This document shows positions 17,726-26,510 of a stretch of DNA of 64,000 bases, piece after piece. The stretch lies in NCBI GenBank assembly GCA_902363835.1, contig CABJBM010000013.1, forward strand, positions 110,523 to 174,522, in the 5' to 3' direction. Under the pieces are notes generated by a model. The model saw nothing but the letters and a program-made list of their open reading frames with translations. It made no database searches and had not been told where the DNA came from. A program made the translations under genes and the position numbers. Origin of the DNA: Lachnospiraceae bacterium. GTDB lineage: Bacteria; Bacillota; Clostridia; Lachnospirales; Lachnospiraceae. How positions within the stretch are numbered: position 1 is the first letter of the stretch; each line of letters starts with the position of its first letter.

Positions 17726-17807
17726 GGAGCTCCTCCTCTTCATACGATGAGGGCGCCTCAGTTCAAACAATCCTGTTTTTCTCCTGCGGCAGCCCTCCGG
17801 TTATCTC

Positions 17808-18851
17808 TTATTTCTCAAACATTGCCTGTAAATCTACCTTTCCATCCTTAAAATCCTTAATTCCCTGGTCAACCGCATCTTTTATCTCCTGGGAAATATT
17901 ATCGGTATATACCGGCACAAAAATATCTTCATTAATCCCTGCTTCATGAACCATATTTCCGGAAAGCTTGCCATCCATATAAAGGCCCAAAGCCCAGGTA
18001 TAGAAATTCTTGAAATCAAAATTAACAGAAGCTACAACCGTATTTGGATCAATGGTAGTCTGGTCGCTGGAAAAGCCAATGAATTTGGCGCCTTTTGCCT
18101 TAGCTGCTTCAATGCTTCCAAGGCCAACCTCGTTGGCGTATACAAACAAAGTGTCTGCTCCGTTGTCAATCATCTGCTCCGCCATCTGTTTTCCAAGGGC
18201 TACGTCATTCCAGCTGTTGGCATAAGCTCTTGTGGCCTTTGCACCGGAAATGCCCCGGCTTTCTGCGATCTTAACCGAATTCTTTTCATATACATCCATC
18301 AAATGCTCCATTGGCTCATTGGGAAAACCTCCAATGGTTGCGAAGTTTCCGTTTTCCGTCACATTTCCTGCAAGGATGGAAGCGATATAGCTGGCTTCAT
18401 ACTCTTTTGGAAAAATAGGAGCAACATTATCGCCGTCACATTTGGAGCCGTTTACCGCGCAAAAAGTGGTGTCCTTATAATTGGGGGCAACTGCTGCCAC
18501 TGCTTCGTCAAACTGGGAACCTGCCGCCATAATCAGGTCATACCCCCGTTCCGCATATTCACGGAAGGTTGACTCATAGTCAGATGCCTGTACGTTCTCC
18601 ACGTATTCCATTTTAGTGCCCAGTTTTTCGTTACAGGCTGTCAGACCTGCGTAGTTGGTGGCATTCCAGCTTTGGTCATTGATTGGACCTGGAAGGATGA
18701 GGACAATTTTATAATCTGCCGCGCTTTTCCCTCCTGACGGGGCCTTTGTTTCAGCTGCACCCTCTGTTTTACCTCCCGTACTGCAGCCACTGAGTACAAG
18801 TGCCGCTGCCGTTACTGCCGCCATGAGTAATGCGCCAAATCTTTTCTTCAT
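17808..18851 (-). CDS. BMP/PnrA-family substrate-binding lipoprotein
   Basis: Extracytoplasmic binding protein (347 aa) of the basic membrane protein family, which typically binds purine nucleosides. The signal peptide ends in the lipobox LSGC, so the mature protein is lipid-anchored after processing by Lgt and LspA. Family features are ILPGPINDQSWN, a YDLIMAAGSQFDEAV segment, and FIGFSSDQTTIDP. It is the first gene of the transporter operon; AGGAGG precedes the ATG. The exact ligand cannot be read from the sequence. Confidence 0.93.
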   Translation of the reverse strand: MKKRFGALLMAAVTAAALVLSGCSTGGKTEGAAETKAPSGGKSAADYKIVLILPGPINDQSWNATNYAGLTACNEKLGTKMEYVENVQASDYESTFREYAERGYDLIMAAGSQFDEAVAAVAPNYKDTTFCAVNGSKCDGDNVAPIFPKEYEASYIASILAGNVTENGNFATIGGFPNEPMEHLMDVYEKNSVKIAESRGISGAKATRAYANSWNDVALGKQMAEQMIDNGADTLFVYANEVGLGSIEAAKAKGAKFIGFSSDQTTIDPNTVVASVNFDFKNFYTWALGLYMDGKLSGNMVHEAGINEDIFVPVYTDNISQEIKDAVDQGIKDFKDGKVDLQAMFEK

Positions 18852-19034
18852 ACTAAGTTCCTCCTTTTTTTGCGTCTGTCTGAAATGATATCTGACAGTT
18901 ATTCACATTCAATATGATTCACAGACGTTTATGAGTTGTTTGTGATAATAGATTATCATTCTCCGGCAATCATCACAATTCTATCAGATTACTATTTACT
19001 CCAAAATATTATGTTTTTTGTAATTATAACTAAA

Positions 19035-19081
19035 TAAAAGAAAGACAGGAGAAACTTTTTAGTCATTTTCCCGTCTTTTTT
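19035..19081 (-). terminator. Terminator after the response regulator gene
   Basis: Stem AAAGACGGGA / TCCTGTCTTT (one mismatch) with an AT-rich loop, followed on the minus strand by CTTTCTTTTATT. The roughly 180 bp between this and the BMP gene should hold the BMP promoter; it contains the inverted repeat GATAAT-CT-ATTATC but I could not choose a convincing -35/-10 pair. Confidence 0.65.
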
Positions 19082-19089
19082 CATTATTC

Positions 19090-19842
19090 CTAATGGGCCT
19101 GCCGCCTGTTCCTGTACTCCAGAGGCGTGATCCCATATTCTTTTTTAAAAGCGCTGCTGAAATATTTTGCCTCTTTATAACCTACCATTTCCGCCACGTC
19201 AGCCACCTTATATTCCACATGGTTTAAATAAGATTTTGCCTTTTGCATCCGGTACCCGGTCACGTATTCCATAAGATTCTTCCCGGTATGACGCTTAAAA
19301 AGTTCACACAGGTAATTGGGGGACAGATGAAGCTCCCCGGCCATATCTTTTAGAGTGATCTTGCCTCCATAATGGATCTCAATATACTGAATGGCCTTTA
19401 CCACCAGCAGATTTCCAACCTCACCTTCTCCTTCGGCAGGCAGACCCTGTTTCTCTTCATTTTCAGGAGCTTCCGGCAAAAGCTCCCGTTCCACTTCCCT
19501 TAACACGGAAAGCAGCTCTCTGGGGTCCGTGGGTTTCAGTAAATATCTGGTCACCCCCAGCTCAATGGCTTTCTGGGCATAGGAAAAATTGCTGTACCCG
19601 CTTAAGATGATGATACGGATGTTTAAATTCTTCTCCCTGATCTGGCGGATCAGCTCAAGGCCTGAGACTTCCGGCATTCTAATATCCGTAATGATCACGT
19701 CCGCTTCCAGTTCATACAGGGCTTTCAGCGCCGAACGGACGTCTTCAAACACCCCTGTTACTTCAAAGCCATCCTGGGCATCCAGCAGTTTAAAAAGTCC
19801 CTTTCTGATTTTGGGTTCGTCATCCACAATGATCAGCTTCAT
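19090..19842 (-). CDS. YesN-type response regulator (receiver + AraC helix-turn-helix)
   Basis: 250 aa: receiver domain (about 1-120) with the acidic pocket VDDEP, phospho-acceptor Asp in DVIITDIRMPEVSG, and Lys in YLLKPTD, followed by an AraC/XylS DNA-binding domain (about 150-248) with HLSPNYLCELFKRHTGKN and VAEMVGYKEAKYFSSAFKKE. It overlaps the sensor kinase gene by 23 bp. Regulators of this type usually control an adjacent transporter, here probably the BMP system downstream; that link is inferred from position. Confidence 0.93.
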   Translation of the reverse strand: MKLIIVDDEPKIRKGLFKLLDAQDGFEVTGVFEDVRSALKALYELEADVIITDIRMPEVSGLELIRQIREKNLNIRIIILSGYSNFSYAQKAIELGVTRYLLKPTDPRELLSVLREVERELLPEAPENEEKQGLPAEGEGEVGNLLVVKAIQYIEIHYGGKITLKDMAGELHLSPNYLCELFKRHTGKNLMEYVTGYRMQKAKSYLNHVEYKVADVAEMVGYKEAKYFSSAFKKEYGITPLEYRNRRQAH

Positions 19843-21640
19843 GTCTTGCGTTTTCTCCCTTCTCTCCTCCTGCTTCCGTCACAGGCCCATGCTTTTTCGG
19901 TATGCGCAGGCTTACAATGGTTCCCTTTCCATAGGCGCTTTCAATGGCTATCCCATAAGGTTCCCCGTAATGGAGCCTGATACGCCGGTCCACGTTCCTG
20001 ATCCCTATCCCCGTGTGTCCTTCCTTCTCTATATCAGGCATTTCCTCCTTTAGATGCTTAAGCTGTTCCGGAGTCATGCCTATTCCATTGTCTTCCACAG
20101 AGATGAGCATTTCATCTCCCAGATCTTTTATGGTGATCCGGATATCTCCCTTCTGGTTTCTCGGTTCAATTCCATGAGTGATGGCGTTTTCCACAATAGG
20201 CTGCAGAATCAGCTTTGGAACCTGAGCATCCGTTAAGTTTTCTTCTGCCTCCACAAAATATTCCAGCCGTTCCTCCAGGCGGTTCTTTTGGATCTTTAAA
20301 TAGCACAGCACATATCCGATTTCTTTTTCAAGGGGCACAAAGGCATTTTCATCCTCTATGCTGTAACGCATAAGACCTGCCAGGGAAAGGATGATATCGC
20401 TGATGTCATATTCCTCCCGGTCTATGAGCATCCAGTTGATGGAGTCCAGGGTGTTATAAAGAAAATGGGGGTTGATCTGTGCCTGAAGAGCCTGGACCTC
20501 CGCATTCTTCTGTGCGATTTTCTCCTGGTAAACCTGCCTGATCAGGGTGTTGATCTCTTCCAGCATGTAATTAAAGGATTCTGTCAGTTCGCCGATTTCA
20601 TCCTTTCTCTTATTGGGAACCCGGACAGTGAAATCTCCCTTCTGCACCTGTCCCATTGCCTTTGAAAGCCGCTTAATCGGCCTTGCCATGGTGTAAACCA
20701 GAAGAACAATGGCTGCAGCAATGCCAATGGTGCTTACCATTCCCACCAGCCAAATGGCCTTGTTTAAATCCCCTGCCTGGGGAAACAGCCCTTCAAATGG
20801 TATGGCTGAATAAGATTTCCATCCCGTGATACCGTTATATTGTCCGCAGACGTAATACTTCTTGCCATTCCATACCAGCTCAAAGCGCCGGGTCCCCCGT
20901 TCAAACCGGTCATTGATTTCTTCCTGCCACCCGTTGTTTATCTTGGGATTGCTGCAGATCACCTGTCCCTTCTGGTCCACAATAAACAGATACTGGTACT
21001 GAAACAGTCCCTGATTTCCCAAAAGCAGGTTGCTGAACATGTCCGGATCCAGTTCAATCACCATGATTCCCAGGTTCCTTTCCTCCTCCTTATCCCGGAT
21101 AGCCCTGATAACGGTAACTGCCTGGTGTTCTTCTCCCTGAGGCGAAAAAAGCTTTGGCATAATTCCTGTCCACACAGGCTTATTGTTTCTGCCCTCTAAG
21201 GCATCATCGTAGCCTTTGAGTATTTTCCTCGGAATATACCCTGGCTTGGAATCCTGGGTATCAGCTGTTGTATACATTACCCGGGAGGTATTGATGATGG
21301 AAATGTCCATCTGTTCCCCAACCGATTTAATAAGGCTCCTGCAATAATCATCAAGATACGTGCGGCTGACCTGCTTATCCCCCTCATCCCAGCCAGGGGT
21401 ACATGCATCCCGTACAAGCTGGCTGTCCACCGCATTGTCAAGGATCTCCATGATATAACGGACCTTAACATTAATGTTCACATCAATGCGGTTAATGGTA
21501 TCCGACATTTCCTGTTTTTTATTCTTTACAACAATGGCCTTGCTATGGGAAAAAGAGAGACTCCCTATAATAGCCCCTTCAATCATGGCTGTTATAATAA
21601 ACACCAGAGTCAATTTCATTCGGAACGACAAATGCTTCAT
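19820..21640 (-). CDS. YesM-type sensor histidine kinase
   Basis: 606 aa membrane kinase: a first membrane helix near residue 10-30, an extracytoplasmic Cache-like sensor region (about 35-290), a second helix (about 295-320), a HAMP linker (PIKRLSKAMGQVQKGDFTVR), the His_kinase domain with the phosphorylated His in QAQINPHFLYNTLDSIN, and an HATPase domain with VENAITHG and VEDNGIGM. The start is the ATG after GGAGGTGGG. It pairs with the overlapping response regulator. The signal sensed is not evident. Confidence 0.93.
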   Translation of the reverse strand: MKHLSFRMKLTLVFIITAMIEGAIIGSLSFSHSKAIVVKNKKQEMSDTINRIDVNINVKVRYIMEILDNAVDSQLVRDACTPGWDEGDKQVSRTYLDDYCRSLIKSVGEQMDISIINTSRVMYTTADTQDSKPGYIPRKILKGYDDALEGRNNKPVWTGIMPKLFSPQGEEHQAVTVIRAIRDKEEERNLGIMVIELDPDMFSNLLLGNQGLFQYQYLFIVDQKGQVICSNPKINNGWQEEINDRFERGTRRFELVWNGKKYYVCGQYNGITGWKSYSAIPFEGLFPQAGDLNKAIWLVGMVSTIGIAAAIVLLVYTMARPIKRLSKAMGQVQKGDFTVRVPNKRKDEIGELTESFNYMLEEINTLIRQVYQEKIAQKNAEVQALQAQINPHFLYNTLDSINWMLIDREEYDISDIILSLAGLMRYSIEDENAFVPLEKEIGYVLCYLKIQKNRLEERLEYFVEAEENLTDAQVPKLILQPIVENAITHGIEPRNQKGDIRITIKDLGDEMLISVEDNGIGMTPEQLKHLKEEMPDIEKEGHTGIGIRNVDRRIRLHYGEPYGIAIESAYGKGTIVSLRIPKKHGPVTEAGGEKGENARHEADHCG

Positions 21641-21773
21641 TTTCCCACCTCCGGACACATTGTACTGTCTTTGCAACAGTTTTCGACAATTCTAAGTTAA
21701 ATATTACATCCCTCTGTGAATTGTGTCAAATTGCTTTTGCTGCAATTATTACTGCTGTCCGGAATTTAATCAA

Positions 21774-22475
21774 TCATTCTTTAAAATGGTATTCGCATAT
21801 ATTTGCAAAATTTTGCTTTTCGCAATAATAGACAATGGCTTTGGCACTGTCATAGACAAGGGAAAAATCAGTAATCCATTGGCCCCCGCTTTGTTTCACC
21901 GCATTTAATATTTCAAAAGCTCTTGGCATGTTCATGGGGATGTTTTCGGATAAAAGTCTTTTTACTGCTAAGTACCTGCCGCACTGTATTTCCGTTCCCC
22001 TTTCTTTTGTATCCATAACCGAAACATTTGTCATAATCTGAAATTCTCCCGGTTTTAAGGAAGAATAGAAATTTCCCCTTCCCGGCTCTATTATCCATGT
22101 ACTGCCCTGTGTGTCGCATATCATATTATGAGTGCTCCAGTCAGGCACATTGACGATCTCCGTCTGTTTTAGGTAATCCCCTAAATGGTCAGCCTGAATT
22201 TTCCCGTCAATAATGCCCGAAAGAAATCTTGTGGTATGGACAACTCCTTTTGTCCGCCTGTACCCGCCTTTTCCATTGGAATCGACACAAAGGTTGTTAA
22301 AAAAAATCCCTGATTTATGAACTCCGAAACTCGGGCTTTTTGTTTTGCCAGTATCAACAGAAACAATAAACCAATCCTTTTTCTTAGTATCAATGCTGTA
22401 TTTCATTCCATTGTTGTCAAAGTTCATTGCAATATAATGATTATTTCCGGTCTTTTTGATGAAACTGGTACACAT
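21774..22475 (-). CDS. Short linear-amide C-N hydrolase (choloylglycine hydrolase / penicillin acylase superfamily)
   Basis: 233 aa beginning MCTSF, so Cys2 would become the N-terminal nucleophile after Met removal, the hallmark of this Ntn-hydrolase superfamily; MNFD around residue 17-20 and GIFFNNLCVDSNGKG fit its early strands, and WIIEPGRG its later ones. At 233 residues it is shorter than typical bile-salt hydrolases or penicillin V acylases (about 320-340), and the usual Arg near residue 17-18 is replaced by Met-Asn. Substrate unknown. AAGGAG precedes the ATG. It lies upstream of the YesM gene on the same strand, 133 bp apart. Confidence 0.78.
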   Translation of the reverse strand: MCTSFIKKTGNNHYIAMNFDNNGMKYSIDTKKKDWFIVSVDTGKTKSPSFGVHKSGIFFNNLCVDSNGKGGYRRTKGVVHTTRFLSGIIDGKIQADHLGDYLKQTEIVNVPDWSTHNMICDTQGSTWIIEPGRGNFYSSLKPGEFQIMTNVSVMDTKERGTEIQCGRYLAVKRLLSENIPMNMPRAFEILNAVKQSGGQWITDFSLVYDSAKAIVYYCEKQNFANICEYHFKE

Positions 22476-22817
22476 GTTTTTGTTCTCCTTTTCAGCAACT
22501 TTTTATTTGTCATTTTTTAAATATCCTTGCTGATATTCTACAATATTTTCTCTTATCTGAGTACTCTTTTTACACAAAAGCGAGAAACGCCTTCTTTCAA
22601 ACCTGTCTTGAAAAAATTATGACACCAAAACCAGGAAAGGACAGACAGCATATCCCAGTGATTGACAAAAAGAGGGCCGGATATGCAGCATAAAACCACA
22701 AAAAAAGCAGCTATTTTTAAGCTGCTGTCTGATCCGCAACAAAAAAACACGGAAAGAGTTCCGTCTCTTCCCGTGTTTTTCTTAAGCCTGCACAAAAGAT
22801 ATCACAGGCTTTCGGTA
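22476..22817. other. Gene-free stretch between the Ntn hydrolase and the Spo0E-like gene
   Basis: I see no coding region here. The part nearest 22.8 kb holds two tandem terminators; the rest is AT-rich leader of the Ntn-hydrolase gene with a possible -10 TAGAAT but no good -35. Confidence 0.5.
22699..22781 (-). terminator. Tandem terminators after the lgt / Spo0E-like unit
   Basis: Two hairpins in series on the minus strand: ACACGG(G)AAGAG / CTCTTTCCGTGT followed by TTTTTTTG (22741-22781), then AGCAGCTT / AGCTGCT followed by TTTTTTTG (22699-22726). Both have clear T tracts in the minus direction. Confidence 0.85.
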
Positions 22818-22970
22818 TTAATAGCCTGCGGCAATATATTGTTCAATTAATTTATCCAGTTCCACACTTCTGTGATAAATAATATCTTCATCGTCATGCT
22901 CAATACTTTTATTTAATCTTTCCCTTGCTTCTTCAATATCGTGTATTAACTCTTCTTTTGACATCATCAT
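22818..22970 (-). CDS. Spo0E-family aspartyl-phosphate phosphatase-like peptide, 50 aa
   Basis: A 50-residue acidic protein, MMMSKEELIHDIEEARERL at the start and HRSVELDKLIEQYI near the end. The S-x-E-L-D motif followed by K-LI-x-x-Y is the signature of the Spo0E family, small helical-hairpin phosphatases that dephosphorylate Spo0A and delay sporulation. The ATG overlaps the lgt stop (ATGA) with GGAG ten bases upstream, so translation is coupled to lgt. Two tandem terminators follow. The family call rests on motif, size and helical pattern; activity toward Spo0A is inferred. Confidence 0.8.
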   Translation of the reverse strand: MMMSKEELIHDIEEARERLNKSIEHDDEDIIYHRSVELDKLIEQYIAAGY

Positions 22971-23851
22971 ATCATTACTTCTCCTTTGCTCTTTTTTCGT
23001 ATCTGTCTGTGTTTGCAGAAGAGCACAAGAGTAGATATCACTACCAGAATTAATGACAGTGCCTGAGACACCGGAATGCCAGTACTAAAGAATATTAGCT
23101 GGTCCGTGCGGAGTCCTTCAATCCACACCCGTCCCAAACCATAGCCAAGCAGGTAAATAAAAAGCATCTCCCCATCGAATTTCTTGCGTTTTCTATACCA
23201 AAGCATAAAAGCCAGCACGCAGAGATTCCAGACCGACTCATAAAGGAAAGTAGGATGTACCTGTATATACTCTACCCCATCTCTTACGATCAAATGGTTC
23301 AAAAGCTCTCTTGATATCATATTCTCATTAACCAGCGCTCTTCTGATTCTCATAGCAAACAGGCTGTCGGTATATCCGCCAAACGCCTCGCAATTAAAGA
23401 AGTTTCCCCATCTTCCTATAATCTGCCCGGTTATCAATCCAAGGCATCCAGTGTCAGCCAGGGAAAAGAAGGAAAGTTTCTTCACCCTGGTATAAACAAT
23501 TAGAGTTAGGACCGCCCCTATGACACCGCCATAAATAGCCAGCCCTCCTGCCCTGGTATTTAAAATTTGAAGCAGATCATCCTTATAGTTGTCCCAATCA
23601 AATAAAACGTAATAGATTCGGGCCCCTATAATGGAAATTATGATTGCATATAGGGTATAGTCCAGATAAACATCCGGATCTTGTCCCCTGCGTTTTGCAT
23701 CGCTGGTTGCAATCCAAAGACCTGCCAATATTCCAAACCCTATGATAATCCCGTAAAATGCAATGCGGAATCCAAATATTGAGATACTGTTTTGCAAATG
23801 GTCTATGGTAATTCCCAAATGAACAAAACTAATATCTGCCGTATTTGCCAT
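22967..23851 (-). CDS. lgt: Prolipoprotein diacylglyceryl transferase (Lgt)
   Basis: Membrane enzyme that attaches diacylglycerol from phosphatidylglycerol to the lipobox cysteine of prolipoproteins. 294 aa with seven hydrophobic helices. Family landmarks are FRIAFYGIIIGFG, ARIYYVLFDW, RAGGLAIYGG, the Lgt signature GRWGNFFNCEAFG, and HPTFLYESVWN. AAAGGAGA precedes the ATG. Its substrates in this window would include the BMP lipoprotein and the TPR lipoprotein. Confidence 0.97.
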   Translation of the reverse strand: MANTADISFVHLGITIDHLQNSISIFGFRIAFYGIIIGFGILAGLWIATSDAKRRGQDPDVYLDYTLYAIIISIIGARIYYVLFDWDNYKDDLLQILNTRAGGLAIYGGVIGAVLTLIVYTRVKKLSFFSLADTGCLGLITGQIIGRWGNFFNCEAFGGYTDSLFAMRIRRALVNENMISRELLNHLIVRDGVEYIQVHPTFLYESVWNLCVLAFMLWYRKRKKFDGEMLFIYLLGYGLGRVWIEGLRTDQLIFFSTGIPVSQALSLILVVISTLVLFCKHRQIRKKSKGEVMI

Positions 23852-23878
23852 TCGTCTTCTCCTTTCGATGTTTTCTTT

Positions 23879-23907
23879 ATTTTACCCCGTGAAAACACAA
23901 AAATCAA
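23879..23907 (-). promoter_or_regulatory. Promoter of lgt
   Basis: Minus-strand -35 TTGATT, 17-bp spacer, -10 TAAAAT, about 28 bp before the lgt ATG. The rest of the divergent gap to ychF is AT-rich; the ychF promoter could not be fixed with confidence. Confidence 0.7.
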
Positions 23908-24056
23908 ACATATTCGCCCGACATATTCAACTATAATTCGACAAAGATTTGATTCTTGTGTTTTTCTCTTTTATTTTTATGGATAATATGATATTCTATA
24001 TTAGTTGCAGATAAAAATCAACCATAAATATAAACAATATTAGGAAGGTAATTGCT

Positions 24057-25154
24057 ATGAAATTAGGTATTGTCGGATTGCCAAATGTAGGTAAAAGCAC
24101 CTTATTCAATTCTCTTACAAAGGCCGGTGCAGAGTCTGCTAACTATCCTTTTTGTACCATTGATCCCAATGTGGGAGTTGTTCCGGTTCCTGATGTGCGC
24201 TTAGGCCAGCTGGCCGCTCTGTATGATTCCGCAAAAATCACCCCTGCTGTGATTGAATTTGTCGATATTGCAGGACTTGTAAAAGGAGCTTCCAAGGGAG
24301 AAGGTCTGGGTAACCAGTTTCTTTCCAACATCAGGGAAGTGGATGCCATCGTTCATGTAGTCCGCTGCTTTGAGGATACCAATGTCATTCATGTGGATGG
24401 AAGCGTGGATCCTCTGCGGGATATTGAAACCATAAATCTGGAACTGATTTTTTCCGATTTGGAAATCTTAGACCGCCGCATTGCCAAGACCACAAAGGGC
24501 GCAATGAACGATAAGTCCCTTGCAAAGGAACTGGAAATTTTAAAGAGGATCAAGGCCTACTTAGAGGATGGAAATCTGGCAAGAGGCATGGAAGTCCAGG
24601 ATGAGGATGAAAGAGAATTCGTTTCTTCCCTTAATCTTCTCACCTTTAAACCTGTGATCTTTGCTGCCAATGTCTGTGAGGACGATCTGGCTGATGACGG
24701 AGCTGCCAATGAGTATGTGGGAAAAGTCCGCAAATTCGCAGAAGAAAATCACTGTGAGGTTTTTGTTATCTGTGCCCAGATTGAACAGGAAATCGCAGAG
24801 TTGGAAGAAGATGAAAAAAAGATGTTCTTAGAGGATCTGGGGCTTACGGAATCCGGTTTAGAAAAACTGATCGCAGCCAGCTATCAGCTCCTGGGACTTA
24901 TCAGCTATTTAACTGCCGGTCCCACTGAAACAAGAGCATGGACCATAAAGGAAGGTACCAAAGCACCTCAGGCTGCCGGCAAGATCCATTCTGATTTTGA
25001 ACGTGGATTTATCCGTGCGGAGGTTGTGAATTACCAGGATCTTCTGGACTGCAAAACCTACAGTGCTGCCAAGGAAAAAGGCCTGGTTCGCCTGGAAGGC
25101 AAGGAATATATTGTTAAGGATGGAGATGTTGTGCTCTTCCGATTTAATGTATAA
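24057..25154 (+). CDS. ychF: Redox-regulated ATPase YchF (Obg-family, OLA1 type)
   Basis: 365 aa cytosolic P-loop ATPase that associates with ribosomes. Motifs: G1 GLPNVGKST at residues 7-15, [10 protein letters not shown] (G3), and NVCEDD in the G4 region, which departs from the classic NKxD as is typical of YchF. The C-terminal TGS domain includes [26 protein letters not shown]. Length matches the family (about 363). AGGAAGG precedes the ATG. A terminator follows, so it is monocistronic. Confidence 0.97.
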   Translation: MKLGIVGLPNVGKSTLFNSLTKAGAESANYPFCTIDPNVGVVPVPDVRLGQLAALYDSAKITPAVIEFVDIAGLVKGASKGEGLGNQFLSNIREVDAIVHVVRCFEDTNVIHVDGSVDPLRDIETINLELIFSDLEILDRRIAKTTKGAMNDKSLAKELEILKRIKAYLEDGNLARGMEVQDEDEREFVSSLNLLTFKPVIFAANVCEDDLADDGAANEYVGKVRKFAEENHCEVFVICAQIEQEIAELEEDEKKMFLEDLGLTESGLEKLIAASYQLLGLISYLTAGPTETRAWTIKEGTKAPQAAGKIHSDFERGFIRAEVVNYQDLLDCKTYSAAKEKGLVRLEGKEYIVKDGDVVLFRFNV

Positions 25155-25220
25155 ATCCAACCGGCACCTACACTGGCAGACAGCACCAATGTTATTTATA
25201 TAATACTTATTAATATATAT

Positions 25221-25266
25221 GCAGAGTCATAAAATGATTTCAATTTTAGGCTCTGCTTCTTTTTTG
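25221..25266 (+). terminator. Terminator after ychF
   Basis: GCAGAG...CTCTGC stem with an inner TAAAAT/ATTTTA pairing, followed by TTCTTTTTTG on the plus strand. Beyond it, up to the FNT gene, there is only a promoter. Confidence 0.8.
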
Positions 25267-25381
25267 TTTACCTTTGTACATTTTTAAATATACCGAAAAG
25301 GCTGATTACCATCTGCCAACTGAAATATATTGACGGTCCGGCTGTTTCGGTTGATAAATTATGTCAATAAAAATATTGTCC

Positions 25382-25409
25382 TTGTAAACCCCTTTTCTTA
25401 TGCTATAAT
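25382..25409 (+). promoter_or_regulatory. Promoter of the FNT channel gene
   Basis: -35 TTGTAA, 16-bp spacer, perfect -10 TATAAT with an extended TGC just before it. About 70 bp upstream of the ATG. Confidence 0.7.
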
Positions 25410-25482
25410 ATGACATGGCCATGCAAAAAGTCCTTTTGCAGCCGGAAAATAAGTTTTGAAAAAGAAAAAGGAGCATTCACCC

Positions 25483-26109
25483 ATGAAAACATTTATTAAC
25501 GCCATCATAGCCGGAATTGCCATCAGTATGGGCGGAGTGATTTATTTAACTCTTGATAATCATATAGCCGGTTCTTTTTTATTTTCAATCGGATTATTTA
25601 CCATATATACCTTTGGATTTAATCTGTTTACCGGAAAGGTTTGTTACATTGTTAACGAAAAACCTTCCTATTTATTAACCGTACTTATTGTATACATAGG
25701 GAACTTTGCAGGGACCGTGGGAACCGGCATTGTGTTCAGACATACCAAACTGGCCAGATTAGCAGATCATACAAGAGAACTTGTGAACACAAAGCTGTCG
25801 GATACCCTGTTCAGCACTTTTATCATGGCAGTTATGTGCGGTATTATGATGTGCATTGCAGTTATTGGTTATCAAACCATAAAAGACGGCATCGGAAGAT
25901 ATTTATCTTTAGCCCTGCCGGTCATGGTATTTATCCTGTCCGGTTATGAACACAGCATTGCAGATATGTTTTACTTTACTATGGGAGGCTCCTGGAGCGC
26001 AAAAGCATTCTTATATATTGTGATCATCTCTGCAGGAAATTTAGCAGGAGGAAGTCTGATTCCTTTGGCAAAGAAATATCTTAATGAGAGAGCTCCTCTC
26101 CCCCATTAG
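25483..26109 (+). CDS. Formate/nitrite transporter (FNT) family channel, short form
   Basis: 208 aa with about six membrane helices. FNT landmarks: AGIAISMGGVIYL in the first helix, GFNLFTGKVCY around the first re-entrant loop, GNFAGTVGTG, SGYEHSIADMFYF carrying the conserved pore His, and NLAGGSLIP. Family members usually have 260-290 residues; this one lacks the amphipathic N-terminal helix and has shorter loops. The ATG is chosen by GGAG nine bases upstream. Transport of formate, nitrite or another small acid cannot be told apart from the sequence. Confidence 0.88.
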   Translation: MKTFINAIIAGIAISMGGVIYLTLDNHIAGSFLFSIGLFTIYTFGFNLFTGKVCYIVNEKPSYLLTVLIVYIGNFAGTVGTGIVFRHTKLARLADHTRELVNTKLSDTLFSTFIMAVMCGIMMCIAVIGYQTIKDGIGRYLSLALPVMVFILSGYEHSIADMFYFTMGGSWSAKAFLYIVIISAGNLAGGSLIPLAKKYLNERAPLPH

Positions 26110-26190
26110 GCTCTCCTGACAAATATCCCGCCGGCTTCTTACATTAGTCAATATTTTGCAAAACACGCCCTTTAATCTGCCGTTTCTGCT

Positions 26191-26304
26191 TCACAGCCAT
26201 CTGGCTATGAAATATATGATCAGAACTGAAATGAAAAGAGCCGCTTTGATTGTGAAACCGGTAAAATGGCTCTGAAAACACCTTTCATAAAGTTTTTTAT
26301 TCAT
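26191..26304 (-). CDS. Possible 37-aa single-pass membrane peptide
   Basis: Minus-strand frame with a basic N-terminus (MNKKLYERCF) and one hydrophobic helix (AALFISVLIIYFIARWL), a layout typical of small membrane proteins. GGAGGG lies about 12 bases upstream of the ATG, slightly far. It occupies an otherwise empty 400-bp gap between converging neighbours. The rest of the gap shows only AT-rich sequence leading to the next gene. Coding status is uncertain. Confidence 0.4.
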   Translation of the reverse strand: MNKKLYERCFQSHFTGFTIKAALFISVLIIYFIARWL

Positions 26305-26510
26305 AATTTTCTTATTCCCTCCGTTTTTTCATAGAAAACAGTTGATGCCCTCCACTATTACTATAATAAGGAACTCTGTCTTTTTACAGGTTATAATTAT
26401 CGTTAATCATACATCATATTTTCGTTATGAAAAATCCTGCTGTGATTTTTTCTGATCTCATGATAGAATCGTATTAACGAAAACTTTATTTTACAGGGGG
26501 GGATATAATC

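Noticed and set aside
22553..22795. An 80-codon minus-strand frame
   Set aside because: It spans both tandem terminators and lacks a ribosome site.
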